Of a stretch of 52,508 nucleotides of DNA, positions 17,106 to 26,778 are shown in pieces (positions within the stretch are counted from its first letter, which is position 1; every line of letters starts with the position of its first letter). Position numbers and translations under genes: made by a program. Location of the stretch: contig NZ_JBNMIU010000010.1 of the NCBI RefSeq assembly GCF_050873445.1, forward strand, positions 1-52,508, read 5' to 3'. Source of the stretch: Acidaminococcus sp050873445. Lineage in GTDB: Bacteria > Bacillota > Negativicutes > Acidaminococcales > Acidaminococcaceae. The notes beneath the pieces are model-generated. The model was not told the DNA's origin. It saw only the letters and a program-made list of their open reading frames with translations, and did not search any database.

Positions 17106-17995
17106 GGAAAGAGCATGGACCGGTGACGGTAAAGACGGTGGGCCGCTACCGGGTGGGGGATGTCAGTGATATGACCGTAGCCCGGATGGGCGAAGCCGGG
17201 GCTTTCCTGGATGCCGGTACGGGCAATACCTCTGACGATATCCTGCTCCACAAGCACCAGCAGACTCATCCTGTGAAGGTGGGCGACAAGGTGAAGGTAT
17301 ATCTTTACCTGGATGCCAAGGGCCGGATGACGGCCAGCATGAAGCTTCCCAAGATGCGGGAAGGGCAGCTGGGATATGTGAAGGTACTGTCGGTGACCCG
17401 CCAGGGCGGCTTCGTGGATATCGGTGCCGAACGGGGCGTGTTCCTGCCCTACAGCGAAATGCGGGGGCATGTTTCACCCAACCAGCTGGTGTGGGTGAAA
17501 TTGTATCGGGATAAGAGCGGCCGGCAGGCCGTGACCATGCGGGTGGAAGACGATATGGTGCGGGCTTCCGTACCGGCCCGGGACGTGAAGGTGGGTGATG
17601 AACTGACGGGTACGGTGTACAACATCCTGCCGGAAGGGTTCTTCCTGCTGACCACCCAGCGGTATCTGGCCTTTATCCATCGCAGCGAGGTGCCCGGCGG
17701 GCGTCTGGACTTCGGTCAGAAGGTCACGGGCCGGGTCACTTTTATCCGGGAAGACGGACGGGTGGACATGAGTCTGCGGGAAGTAAAGGAAAAGGCCATG
17801 GTGACGGACAGTGAACGGATCCTGGCCCTGCTGGAAAAACGCCAGGGTACCATGCCCTACAGCGATGCCACTCCGCCGGAAATCATCAAAGACGCTTTCG
17901 GCATTTCCAAGGCTGCATTCAAGAGAGCTTTGGGACGGCTGATGAAAGAAGGGAAAATCATCCAGAAGGACGGTTGGACCAGCTTAAAGAAATAA
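17102..17995 (+). CDS. cvfB: CvfB-like S1 RNA-binding protein
   Basis: 297 residues, ATG 17102 overlapping the rsfS stop by 4 bp. Three S1-like OB folds can be seen (about 1-65, 75-140 and 150-215; GQLGYVKVLSVTRQGGFVDIGAERGVFLP is a clear S1 strand set) followed by a winged-helix at 225-295 (DAFGISKAAFKRALGRLMKEGKI). This is the CvfB/YitL architecture, an RNA-binding regulator of virulence and metabolism genes in Staphylococcus. Position after rsfS is not the usual Bacillus context. It ends the operon. Confidence 0.88.
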   Translation: MRKEHGPVTVKTVGRYRVGDVSDMTVARMGEAGAFLDAGTGNTSDDILLHKHQQTHPVKVGDKVKVYLYLDAKGRMTASMKLPKMREGQLGYVKVLSVTRQGGFVDIGAERGVFLPYSEMRGHVSPNQLVWVKLYRDKSGRQAVTMRVEDDMVRASVPARDVKVGDELTGTVYNILPEGFFLLTTQRYLAFIHRSEVPGGRLDFGQKVTGRVTFIREDGRVDMSLREVKEKAMVTDSERILALLEKRQGTMPYSDATPPEIIKDAFGISKAAFKRALGRLMKEGKIIQKDGWTSLKK

Positions 17996-17999
17996 AAGA

Positions 18000-18037
18000 A
18001 AAGGGTGCTGACGCGAAATACGTCGGCACCCTTTCTC
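18000..18037 (+). terminator. rho-independent terminator after cvfB
   Basis: A 14-bp stem with one wobble pair (18000-18013 / 18021-18034) and a short CTTTCTC tail ends the nadD operon. Confidence 0.7.
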
Positions 18038-18119
18038 GTGTTCATGGGACTATTGTTTCACAGCCTCTTTTCTGGGATAAGCTAACCTTTAAGCTATCCA
18101 ACGGCTTTGTTTTTGTACA

Positions 18120-18160
18120 AACAAAAAGCCCATGCAGTCTTTCAACCGCATGGACTCTAC
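18120..18160 (-). terminator. tRNA-Ala(GGC) terminator
   Basis: On the minus strand a GTCCATGC/GCATGGGC stem is followed by TTTTTG, about 10-50 bases past the tRNA 3' end. Confidence 0.6.
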
Positions 18161-18168
18161 ATTTCATT

Positions 18169-18244
<76 letters not shown>

Positions 18245-18395
18245 AAACGACTTATTCAGTATACAACGGAATGGATTGTTTTGTCAATGACTTTTGAGAA
18301 AAATATTTTGGATGGTTCCTGGAATCGTTTGTGCATCCATTTGGCCTCTGGGGCAAACCATGATGGTATGTATGGACTGCCAATCCGTAAAAGAA

Positions 18396-19259
18396 TCATT
18401 TTCGAAATGCCCGTAAAAAGGCTTTCGCTGCTCTGCTGAACACCGCATAGCGTTTCCAGATTAAGGCATAGTGGATTTCCAACGGCGGATCCAGCGGACA
18501 AAAGCATACAGCCTCGTCTAACCTGCAGGGCAGCAGATCCTCGGTCGTCAGGTAACAGCCAAAACCGCTTTTTACGAACTTTTCCGGTGAACCGTTTATG
18601 ACATTATAGGTTGCAACGATGTCCAGATTCTCAATTTTTGTCTCTGCCCAGTGGGAGATAATCTGTTGAAGACCGGCTCTGCGGTGGAACACCAATGGAA
18701 TCGCAGGCAAATCTGCTTTCTGGATGAATCCCCTTTTTGCCAGTGCGTGATCGGATGGCAGCAGCACCCCCCAACGTGATGCATCCGGCAGTGAAACATA
18801 TTCGTACCGTACGGTGTCGATTGGTTCCAGGAAAACGGAAAAATCCAGACTGCCGTGTTCCAGACGCTCCATTACATCAATGGCATCGCTGCTGTAAAAT
18901 TGAAAATGGATGCCCGGATGTTCTGTCCGGATTGCTGAAGCGGCTTTCAGTACGGAAGCGGTGGGATTGCCTCCGATGGCTACTTCGCCGCTGATTTGAA
19001 CGGTATCTGCGTTCAGCTCACGCTCTGTCTTTTCCAGCAGCGAGATGATTTCATCAGCGCGTTTTCGCAGCAGAACGCCTTCTTCCGTCAGCATGATTTT
19101 CCGTTTTCCACGAATCAGCAGTTGTTTTCCGATTTCCTGTTGCAGCTCCATAAGCTGTTTTGAAAGCGAAGGCTGGGAGATATGCAGACTTTCTGCAGCT
19201 CGTGTGATGTTTTTTTCCCTTGCGACCGCAAGAAAATAGCGCAGCAGACGAATTTCCAT
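18396..19259 (-). CDS. LysR-family transcriptional regulator (MATE/AKR module)
   Basis: 287 residues, ATG 19259. The winged helix-turn-helix occupies residues 1-60 (ITRAAESLHISQPSLSKQL) and the effector domain about 85-285. It is divergent from the MATE transporter and aldo-keto reductase genes across 269 bp of AT-rich sequence and probably regulates them. The intergenic region has several AT-rich dyads (ATGATA..TATCAT) but none I can single out as the operator. The three-gene module differs in base composition and codon style from its GC-rich neighbours and may have been acquired. Confidence 0.88.
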   Translation of the reverse strand: MEIRLLRYFLAVAREKNITRAAESLHISQPSLSKQLMELQQEIGKQLLIRGKRKIMLTEEGVLLRKRADEIISLLEKTERELNADTVQISGEVAIGGNPTASVLKAASAIRTEHPGIHFQFYSSDAIDVMERLEHGSLDFSVFLEPIDTVRYEYVSLPDASRWGVLLPSDHALAKRGFIQKADLPAIPLVFHRRAGLQQIISHWAETKIENLDIVATYNVINGSPEKFVKSGFGCYLTTEDLLPCRLDEAVCFCPLDPPLEIHYALIWKRYAVFSRAAKAFLRAFRK

Positions 19260-19353
19260 CGTACTTTCACCTCACTACTTACAGTATACAGCAAATTATT
19301 ATTCTTTTAAACTATGATACTCCATAATTTATAAGTATTTGCTATCATACGAT

Positions 19354-19473
19354 ATGCATTTTATACTATTTATCAAGTGGTGCGGTTCCATCAAGCAGAA
19401 TGGCGCTTACATCCATGCTGTCACTGCAGACTGCTGCCAGAAACTGAGCCGCGATGAGATCTTAAAATCCTGA
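19354..19473 (+). pseudogene. short ORF, probable gene remnant
   Basis: A 39-codon frame (ATG 19354 to TGA 19473) lacks a ribosome site and reads like the C-terminal end of a soluble protein (ending AVTADCCQKLSRDEILKS). I do not recognise the family. It sits in the AT-rich gap upstream of the MATE gene and is most easily explained as a leftover of a gene lost when the module was inserted; a real small protein is possible. Confidence 0.25.
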
Positions 19474-19528
19474 AGAAAGCAGATCCTATGAGCATTTTAT
19501 CAAAAGTACAGAAAGAAGAATCTTCTCA

Positions 19529-20923
19529 ATGAATACAGGAAAAACGAAGCGGAACCTTGATATGCTGCATGGTTCCATCTGGAACAAGCTGCCGCTGTTT
19601 GCATTCCCGGTAGCGGCAACTGCCATCCTGGAACAGCTGTTCAATGCATCCGATATTGCGGTGGTAGGCAATTTCACTGGCACGGGAAAAACCGTGGCTG
19701 TGGCGGCGGTGGGAGCCAACAGTGCTATTATTGCCCTAATTGTCAACCTGTTTGTGGGTATCGCCCTGGGCGCAAATGTGGTCATTGCCAATGCGATTGG
19801 GAGGGATGACCGGGAAGCGGTGAAAAAAGCTGTCCATACTTCTATCGTAGTAGCTTTCTTGGGGGGCATTCTGGTGACTGCAGTCGGTGAACTTGCGGCA
19901 GCTCCATTGCTGGATTCTTTTCATGTGCCGGACGCTGTGTTTGCTTCGGCACTGCTCTATCTGAGAATCTATCTGCTGGGAATGCCAGTGATTTTGCTGT
20001 ATAACTTTGAAGCGGCAATTTTCCGCAGCGTGGGAGATACCCATGTGCCGCTGATTGCACTGGCAACCTCCGGCGTGCTGAATGTTGTCCTGAATCTGTT
20101 TTTTGTAGCGGTTCTGCATATGACAGTCAACGGGGTCGCAATTGCCACGGTGATTTCCAATACAGTCAGCTCTGTGCTGCTGCTCCGGTGCCTGCGGGTT
20201 TCCAGGCAGTATATCCATGTAGAATGGCAGTCGCTGCGGATTGATCGGGAAGCCTTCGGACAGATCATGAAGATCGGTCTGCCTGCCGGTATCCAGAGTG
20301 CCGTGTTTGCCGTGTCCAATATCGTGATCCAATCGGCTATCAACAGCCTTGGTACGATCGTCATGGCAGCGTCCAGCGCAGCATACAACATTGAAATTTT
20401 CGCCTATGATGTCCTGAACTCATTCAGCCAGGCCTGTACGACTTTTGTCGGGCAAAACTTTGGCGCAGGGAAGATTCAGCGCTGCAGGCGAACACTGATC
20501 CTGTGCCTGATCGAAGATCTGATTGCTTCGGCAGCCGCAATTGCGTTGGTGCTGTTTGCCGGAAAGTTCCTTCTGGCTGTTTTCAACAATGATCCGCAGG
20601 TGATTTCCATCGGCTATACACGGCTGCTGATGGTGTTTTCCGCATACACATTCAGTATGCTCTACGAAGTGATGAGTGGCTACCTGCGCGGCTTTGGCAT
20701 CTCCCTTGTTCCAGCGATCCTGACCACCATTGGTGTCTGCGGGATCCGTATTGGATGGATTTATTTCGTATTCCCGCAAAGCAGGACATTCCAGACGATT
20801 ATGGCCGCCTATCCGGCCAGCCTGTCAGCCACGGCACTGCTGATTCTCTTTGCACTGCTTTGGTACCATCCGTCCCGACGCTTTGCTAAGTCACAGCGAA
20901 GTGGGGGAGTTGCCTGTGAATGA
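19529..20923 (+). CDS. MATE-family multidrug/cation antiporter
   Basis: 464 residues, ATG 19529 with a weak AGAAAGAAG site. It is a polytopic membrane protein with about 12 predicted helices. The N-terminal half starts LPLFAFPVAATAILEQLFNASD, and the repeat in the second half begins IGLPAGIQSAVFAVSNIVIQ, the internal duplication typical of MATE exporters. It uses a sodium or proton gradient to expel organic cations or drugs across the inner membrane. The aldo-keto reductase follows 78 bp later and the divergent LysR gene probably controls both. Substrate unknown. Confidence 0.9.
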   Translation: MNTGKTKRNLDMLHGSIWNKLPLFAFPVAATAILEQLFNASDIAVVGNFTGTGKTVAVAAVGANSAIIALIVNLFVGIALGANVVIANAIGRDDREAVKKAVHTSIVVAFLGGILVTAVGELAAAPLLDSFHVPDAVFASALLYLRIYLLGMPVILLYNFEAAIFRSVGDTHVPLIALATSGVLNVVLNLFFVAVLHMTVNGVAIATVISNTVSSVLLLRCLRVSRQYIHVEWQSLRIDREAFGQIMKIGLPAGIQSAVFAVSNIVIQSAINSLGTIVMAASSAAYNIEIFAYDVLNSFSQACTTFVGQNFGAGKIQRCRRTLILCLIEDLIASAAAIALVLFAGKFLLAVFNNDPQVISIGYTRLLMVFSAYTFSMLYEVMSGYLRGFGISLVPAILTTIGVCGIRIGWIYFVFPQSRTFQTIMAAYPASLSATALLILFALLWYHPSRRFAKSQRSGGVACE

Positions 20924-21001
20924 CAAACAATGCCTGTCCAATCTGTCAGAAACGGATCGAATGTCTGGGCTATTTTTTACAAAACACAAGGAGGAACCGT
21001 G

Positions 21002-21865
21002 ATGAACGAAGAAAAACTGACTTTGAATAACGCTGTCACCATGCCGAAGATCGGCTACGGCGTGTTCCGCATGACAGACTGCATCCAATGCGAAGAAGCC
21101 GTTGTACAGGCAATCCATGCAGGCTATCGCCTGATCGATACGGCTGCTGCTTACGGAAACGAAGAAGCGGTGGGACGGGCTATCTGCCGCTGTGGGATTC
21201 CCAGAGAAGAACTGTTTGTCACTACGAAACTGTGGATTACAGATACCAGTTATGAGGGCGCCATGAGGGGTTTTGCCCGTTCGATGGAGCATCTTGGTCT
21301 CGACTATCTGGATCTGTATCTCATCCATCAGCCCTACAATGACTACTACGGTGCATGGCGCGCACTGGAGGAGCTGTACGCTGCCGGAAAAGTCAGAGCT
21401 ATTGGTGTCGATAATTTTACATCCGATAAGCTGGCAGACTTTGTCTTTTGGAATCAAGTGAAACCAGCGGTCAATCTGGTAGAATGCAATCCGTTCTTTC
21501 AGCGGGAAGATGAACGTGCCTATATGGAAAAACAGGATATCCAGATGCAGGCATGGTCGCCTTTGGCTGCAGGTCAGGGAATCCTTTTCCGGAATGAAAC
21601 GCTCTGTGCTATTGCCGCAAGTCACCGGAAATCCCCTGCACAGGTAGCGCTCCGCTGGCTGACGCAGCGCGGCATTGTTCCTATTGTAAAATCCGCAAAT
21701 CCGCAGCGTATGAAAGAGAACTTGAATATTTTCGATTTCATGCTGACTGATACCGAAATGGAACAGATTGCAAAGCTGGACACCGGGCATACGTGTTTTG
21801 CACCCCGGCAAACCGGTCAGGCAGTGGATGAATTCCTGAAGAAGGCACTGCAGTATCGGCTATAA
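21002..21865 (+). CDS. aldo/keto reductase
   Basis: 287 residues, ATG 21002 behind AAGGAGG. AKR barrel with the catalytic tetrad visible: Asp and Tyr in DTAAAYGNE, Lys in TTKLWITD and His in LIHQPYND. NADPH-binding IVKSANPQRMKENL is near residue 230. It is the AKR5/YvgN type that reduces small aldehydes such as methylglyoxal. Coupling to a MATE exporter and a LysR regulator suggests detoxification of a reactive carbonyl or xenobiotic; the substrate is not evident. Confidence 0.92.
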   Translation: MNEEKLTLNNAVTMPKIGYGVFRMTDCIQCEEAVVQAIHAGYRLIDTAAAYGNEEAVGRAICRCGIPREELFVTTKLWITDTSYEGAMRGFARSMEHLGLDYLDLYLIHQPYNDYYGAWRALEELYAAGKVRAIGVDNFTSDKLADFVFWNQVKPAVNLVECNPFFQREDERAYMEKQDIQMQAWSPLAAGQGILFRNETLCAIAASHRKSPAQVALRWLTQRGIVPIVKSANPQRMKENLNIFDFMLTDTEMEQIAKLDTGHTCFAPRQTGQAVDEFLKKALQYRL

Positions 21866-21984
21866 ATAGAAAAGTGTGGGACTTTCATTGGATTTCCCGT
21901 TTTGGAAAGGGACTGTGCCTGTGGGAAAAGGCCTGCGGTGACAGGAAGGGTTTCCTTATGATATGGTTTGCCTCTGGGGTATGT

Positions 21985-21990
21985 TATAAT
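21985..21990 (+). promoter_or_regulatory. extended -10 upstream of pcp
   Basis: TGTTATAAT (TATAAT at 21985-21990) is an extended -10 element 119 bp upstream of the pcp start; the 21866-22109 gap holds no gene, but a small AGGAA-GGGT-TTCCT hairpin lies near 21944. Confidence 0.45.
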
Positions 21991-22109
21991 AGGAACGGGC
22001 TGACCGATGATAGGCAGTTGTTCCGAAGAAAGCAAAGAGGTGCCGCCTGGCTTTGGGAGCATGGGCGGTTCCTTTCATTTCTATTTTGCAGATCATGGAG
22101 GGCAAACAT

Positions 22110-22754
22110 ATGGACGTAGTAGTGACCGGTTTCGATCCTTTTGGAGGGGAACCGCTGAATCCGGCCTGGGAAGCAGTGAAACAGCTGGATGGACTGGTGA
22201 TCGCCGGGAACCGGGTACATGCGGTACAGATCCCCACGGTGCGTTTCAAGGCCATTGCCGGCGTGCAGGAAGCAATCAGGAAGTATGATCCCGACGTGGT
22301 GCTCTGCGTGGGACAGGCCGGCGGCCGGATGGACCTTACAGTGGAACGGGTGGGCATCAACTGCGATGATTTCCGCATTGCCGACAACGAAGGGAACCAG
22401 CCAGTGGATGAACCCATTGTGCCGGGTGGTCCGGCAGCTTATTTCGCGACTCTGCCCATCAAGAAAATCGTGGCGGCGCTGACAGGCCATGGCATTCCGG
22501 CCAAAGTGTCCAACACAGCAGGCACCTTTGTATGCAACCATGTGCTGTACGGCCTGCTGGATATCCTGGCCCGCGACGCCAAAAAGCGCCGGGGCGGTTT
22601 CATTCACGTGCCGTATCTGCCAGAACAGGCGGCCCGGCTGAAGGCTCAGCCCAGCATGGCCCTTGCTACCATCGTGGAAGGACTGAAACTGGCCGTGGAA
22701 GTGGCCGTAACCAACCGGGAAGATGCCAAAGTGACCGGCGGGACCATCTGCTGA
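22110..22754 (+). CDS. pcp: pyroglutamyl-peptidase I
   Basis: 214 residues, the family's usual length, start ATG 22110 behind GGAGGG (22099-22104). C15 cysteine peptidase: TGFDPFGGEPLNPAW at the N-terminus, the catalytic Glu in the GRMDLTVERVGIN block near 80, catalytic Cys in NTAGTFVCNHVLYGLL near 142 and catalytic His in GGFIHVPYLPEQ near 167. It removes N-terminal pyroglutamate from peptides in the cytoplasm, consistent with a peptide- or glutamate-using anaerobe. The UvrA-like gene starts 18 bp downstream. Confidence 0.95.
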   Translation: MDVVVTGFDPFGGEPLNPAWEAVKQLDGLVIAGNRVHAVQIPTVRFKAIAGVQEAIRKYDPDVVLCVGQAGGRMDLTVERVGINCDDFRIADNEGNQPVDEPIVPGGPAAYFATLPIKKIVAALTGHGIPAKVSNTAGTFVCNHVLYGLLDILARDAKKRRGGFIHVPYLPEQAARLKAQPSMALATIVEGLKLAVEVAVTNREDAKVTGGTIC

Positions 22755-22772
22755 CAGGAGTGTGAGGACACT

Positions 22773-25310
22773 ATGACGGAAAACAAACCAGGCCTGCCCC
22801 AGTGTATCCAGGTCCGGGGCGCCAAAGTCCATAATTTGAAGAATATCGATGTGGATATCCCCCTGCACCGGATCGTGGGCATTGCCGGGGTCTCCGGTTC
22901 CGGCAAGTCGTCCCTGGCTCTGGGCATCCTGTATGCGGAAGGTTCCCGCCGGTATCTGGAATCCCTTTCTAGTTATACCCGCCGGCGAATGACCCAGGCG
23001 GAACGGGCGGAAGTAGAGGAGGTCCGCTATGTGCCGGCGGCTCTGGCTCTGCGCCAGCGTCCCGGTGTGCCGGGCATCCGTTCTACCTTTGGGACGCTGT
23101 CAGAGTTGTCCAATTCCCTGCGGCTCATGTTTTCCCGGCTGGCCAGCCACCGCTGCCCCAATGGCCATTACTGTCCGCCGTCCCTGGCTGTGGCCGCCAT
23201 GCAGGAAATTACCTGTCCGGTGTGCGGTGCAAAATTCTACGGACCGGGGGCTGAGGATCTGGCCTTTAATTCCCGGGGTGCCTGTTCCACCTGCGGTGGT
23301 ACGGGCATCACCAGCACTGTGGACGAATCTACCCTGATTACCGATGAGAACCTGTCCGTCGACCAGGGCGTGGTAGCTGTGTGGGGTACTCTTATGTGGT
23401 CCCTGATGAAGGACGTGTGCCGGGAAATGGGCGTGCGTACGGACGTGCCCTATAAGGACCTGACGGACCGGGAAAAGGATATTGTCCTCCATGGCCCCAT
23501 GGTGAAGAAACATATCCACTATATGAACGAGAAATCCCACCAGATGGGGGAGTTGGACTTTACCTATTACAGTGCGGTGAATACCGTGAAGAATGCCCTG
23601 GCCAAGGTGAAGGACGAGAAGGGCATGAAACGGGTAGCCAGATACCTGAAGGAAGAGGTGTGCCCTGACTGCCACGGCACCCGCATGAGTGAAGCTGCCC
23701 GGGCGCCCCGGCTGCGGGGCATCGGATTGGACCAGGCATCGGCTCTGCCTCTCTCCGACCTGGTGGATTGGGTGAAGGGGGTTCCGGATACCCTGCCGGA
23801 AGAAATGCGCCCCATGGCCCAGAATATCTGCGAAGCGTTCCTGGACACGGCGAAACGGCTACTGGATCTGGGGCTGGGCTACCTTTCTCTGGACCGGGCG
23901 GCGGGCACTCTTTCTACCGGCGAACGGTAGCGGGTGCAGCTGGCCCGGGCAGTGCGGAACCGGACGACTGGGGTGCTCTATGTGCTGGATGAACCTTCCA
24001 TCGGCCTTCACCCCTATAACCTGAAGGGCCTCACCGGGGTCATGGACGACCTGCTCGCTGATGGAAACTCCGTGGTGCTGGTGGATCACGATACCCAGGT
24101 GCTGCTCCATGCGGATCATCTGGTGGAAATGGGACCGGGAGCCGGTGCTGACGGGGGCCGGATCATCGCCCAGGGAACGATACGGGAACTGGAAAACAAT
24201 CCGGAGTCTCTGATCGGTCCTTATCTGAAGGAAGAACAGCGGCTGGAAGGGGTCTCCGGGACTGTGCGGCAGGCGGAATACAAACGGCAGCGGCCTGTGC
24301 TGCCGGAAAAGGAACTGTTTGCTCGGGGAACCATCCATCTGGTGACGGGTCCCATCCATACGGTACAGTCCCTGGATGTGAAAATCCCCCAGGGGCGGCT
24401 CAGCGTGGTTACGGGGGTGTCCGGATCGGGGAAGACTACCATGGTCCTGGAAAGCCTGATCCCAGCTCTCCTGGCGAAAATCCAGGGGACAGAACTGCCG
24501 TCCCACGTGAAGAAAATCCAGGCTGAGGGCATCCGGCAGGTGAAGCTCATCGACGCCACGCCCATCGGCATCAATGTGCGCTCTACGGTGGCCACCTATG
24601 CAGGTATCCATAACGAACTGCGCAAGGTCTATGCCAGGCTGGCTGCCTCCCGGGAGCGGGGATACAAGGCTGGGGATTTTTCCTACAATACGGGGAAGCT
24701 GCGCTGCCCTACCTGTGATGGCACAGGGCAGATTACCCTGGATGTACAGTTTTTGCCCGATGTGGACATCCCCTGCCCGGACTGTCACGGTTCCCGCTAC
24801 AGCCGGGAAGCCTATGGAATCCGGCGGAAGGGCGGAGACGGCAGGGAGTACAGCTTGCCGGAACTGATGAATGGGAGCGTGGACCAGGTGCTGGCGGTCT
24901 GCGGAGGGCTTTCCCTGGTGCAGAAACGGCTGCAGGTGCTCCACGACCTGGGATTGGGCTATCTGACGTTGGGAGAGGAAACTCCCGGCCTTTCTGGCGG
25001 GGAGGCCCAGCGGCTGAAACTGGCCAGCGAAATGGGCAAGGGACAGAAAGATTCGGTGTTCGTGTTTGACGAACCTACCATCGGTCTCCATCCCCGGGAT
25101 GTGCGGACCCTGCTGGAAGTATTCCAGGGGCTCATCGATTTCGGAGCCACTGTGGTGGTCATCGAGCATGACCTGGATGTGATCCGCAACGCCGATTATA
25201 TTGTCGACCTGGGACCCGGCGGCGGGCTGAAAGGCGGCCGGATTGTGGCCCAGGGGACGCCGGGTACTATCCGGAACTGTCCGGACAGTGTGACGGGAAG
25301 ATATATCTGA
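22773..25310 (+). pseudogene. UvrA-like ABC ATPase interrupted by one amber codon
   Basis: One frame of 846 codons runs from ATG 22773 to 25310, broken only by TAG at 23928-23930. Both halves are intact: first Walker A GVSGSGKSS near residue 40, zinc modules with CPxC pairs, first signature ending LSTGER, then the stop, then RVQLARAV and LDEPSIGLHPYN; second Walker A GVSGSGKTT and signature LSGGEAQRLKLAS, with FDEPTIGLHPRD. UvrA proteins have Gln after the GER/GEA motif, and CAG to TAG is a single change. It is shorter than canonical UvrA (about 940) and lacks much of the UvrB-binding insertion, so it is a UvrA2-type paralogue, perhaps for drug or damage tolerance. It is either a very recent pseudogene, a suppressed stop or a sequencing error. 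Confidence 0.85.
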
Positions 25311-25344
25311 CGGGATTTTCCCCTTTCCATTTTTGTCGCAGAGA

Positions 25345-25364
25345 AGTATACTTAAGCGTATACT
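25345..25364. promoter_or_regulatory. inverted repeat upstream of the DUF819 gene
   Basis: AGTATAC (25345-25351) and GTATACT (25358-25364) form a perfect 7-bp dyad with a 6-bp spacer, 35 bp before the DUF819 start codon. Such symmetry suggests a dimeric regulator; none is encoded next to it. Confidence 0.45.
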
Positions 25365-25399
25365 CGATTTTGACAACAATGAGGATGGGGGAATTTTTT

Positions 25400-26608
25400 A
25401 TGACATCGCTGATCGGGCCGGAGAACATCTGGCTGCTCTTGAGCATTACCTGTGTGACCATTGCGGCGGCCATCTATCTGGAACAGAAATACGCCTGGGC
25501 GTCCCGGCTTTCGGGGGCGGTCATTGCCCTGATTTCTGCTGTGCTGCTGGTGAATCTGGGGGTGATTCCCAGCCATGCGCCTCTCTTTGATGACATCATC
25601 TGGGGATATGCAGTACCGGTGGCTATTCCTCTGCTGCTGCTCCAGGCCAATATAACCAAAATCTGGCAGGAAACGGGCCGGATGCTGTTCATCTTTCTGA
25701 TCGGGGCTGTGGGGACCTTGAGCGGTGCCATGCTGGGCTATGTGCTCCTGGGAAGCCGGATTCCCGGTCTGGCCAAAGTGGCGGCCATGATGACCGGTTC
25801 CTATATCGGTGGCGGCGTGAATTTCGTGGCCCTGTCCGATGCCTTCAAGACCGGCGGCACTCTGGTGTCAGCTACGGTGGTGGCGGACAACCTGAACATG
25901 GCAGTGTACTTCCTGGTTCTGCTGAAATGCGTGGGCAGCGCTTTCTTCCGCAGTCATTACACCCATCCCCACATCGACCAGGTGGAAAAGACAGGCATGG
26001 GGAATGCGGAGACCCTGGCGGCTGCTTACTGGAGCCGGAAGGACATTTCTCTGAAGGATATCGCTCTGGATCTGATGTACGCAGTGGTGGTGGTCACCCT
26101 GAGCCGGGCCTTGGGGGCGGCTCTGGGGGCGGTGATCCCCGTGGACGGCGGTTTCACCAAGATGTGCAACACCTTCTTCAGCAGTCAGTACGTATGGATT
26201 ACGCTGTTCTCCATGCTGTTTGCTACGTTCTTTGAAAAAGAGGCATCTAAGATGGCTGGTGCCCAGGAAATCGGTACTTACTTTATCTATATGTTTTTCT
26301 TTGCCATTGGGGTGCCGGCTTCCATTCCGGAAATCCTGCACAACGCACCTCTCCTGTTCGTGTTCTGCTTCATCATGGTGGTGGTGAACATGGCCTTCTG
26401 CTTCATCGGGGGCAAGCTGTTCCACTTTGATTTGGAGAACATTGTGCTGGCCTCTAACGCCAATATCGGCGGACCTACCACGGCGGCGGGCATGGCCATT
26501 TCCCAGGGGTGGGTGCAGCTGGTAGGACCCTCCATGCTGGTAGGGACCTTCGGCTACGTGATCGGGACGTATATCGGCATGGTGGTCGGAAGTCTGCTGG
26601 GAGCGTAG
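25400..26608 (+). CDS. DUF819-family integral membrane protein
   Basis: 402 residues, start ATG 25400, chosen because GGATGGGGG lies eight bases upstream; in-frame ATGs at 25379 and 25385 lie in or before that site. About 11 hydrophobic helices with family blocks IYLEQKYAWASRLSGA, TGSYIGGGVNFVALSDA and ASNANIGGPTTAAGMA, the last two resembling the twin glycine-rich re-entrant loops of glutamate- and citrate-type carriers. It is the YjcL/DUF819 family; the substrate is unknown. A dyad lies just upstream and a strong terminator downstream, so it is a one-gene unit. Confidence 0.82.
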   Translation: MTSLIGPENIWLLLSITCVTIAAAIYLEQKYAWASRLSGAVIALISAVLLVNLGVIPSHAPLFDDIIWGYAVPVAIPLLLLQANITKIWQETGRMLFIFLIGAVGTLSGAMLGYVLLGSRIPGLAKVAAMMTGSYIGGGVNFVALSDAFKTGGTLVSATVVADNLNMAVYFLVLLKCVGSAFFRSHYTHPHIDQVEKTGMGNAETLAAAYWSRKDISLKDIALDLMYAVVVVTLSRALGAALGAVIPVDGGFTKMCNTFFSSQYVWITLFSMLFATFFEKEASKMAGAQEIGTYFIYMFFFAIGVPASIPEILHNAPLLFVFCFIMVVVNMAFCFIGGKLFHFDLENIVLASNANIGGPTTAAGMAISQGWVQLVGPSMLVGTFGYVIGTYIGMVVGSLLGA

Positions 26609-26619
26609 ACGATAATATC

Positions 26620-26672
26620 CAGGGGCGTACCAGGAGATATTTTGCCTTCGGCAAAAATCTTGGCGCGCCCCT
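26620..26672. repeat. palindromic GTAGGGGC-type intergenic repeat, copy 1
   Basis: A long imperfect palindrome centred on TTTGCC-TTC-GGCAAA, with outer arms AGGGGCG (26620-26626) and CGCCCCT near 26666-26672. On the minus strand it begins GTAGGGGCGCGCCAAGA, very close to the start of a sequence at 49569 (GTAGGGGCTCACCAAGA). Two copies in 52 kb suggest a dispersed intergenic element. Confidence 0.55.
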
Positions 26673-26740
26673 ACGGATCATCAATCAGATTGTTGGTTTA
26701 TTGCTGGCAACGACCCGCGAACCACCAGCCAGGAATCACG

Positions 26741-26778
26741 AAAAAGGCACTGTCGCATCGGGCGGCAGTGCCTTTTTT
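26741..26778. terminator. bidirectional terminator between DUF819 and hydA
   Basis: Twelve-bp stem AAAAAGGCACTG (26741-26752) / CAGTGCCTTTTT (26766-26777) with U-tracts on both strands, between two convergent genes. Confidence 0.9.
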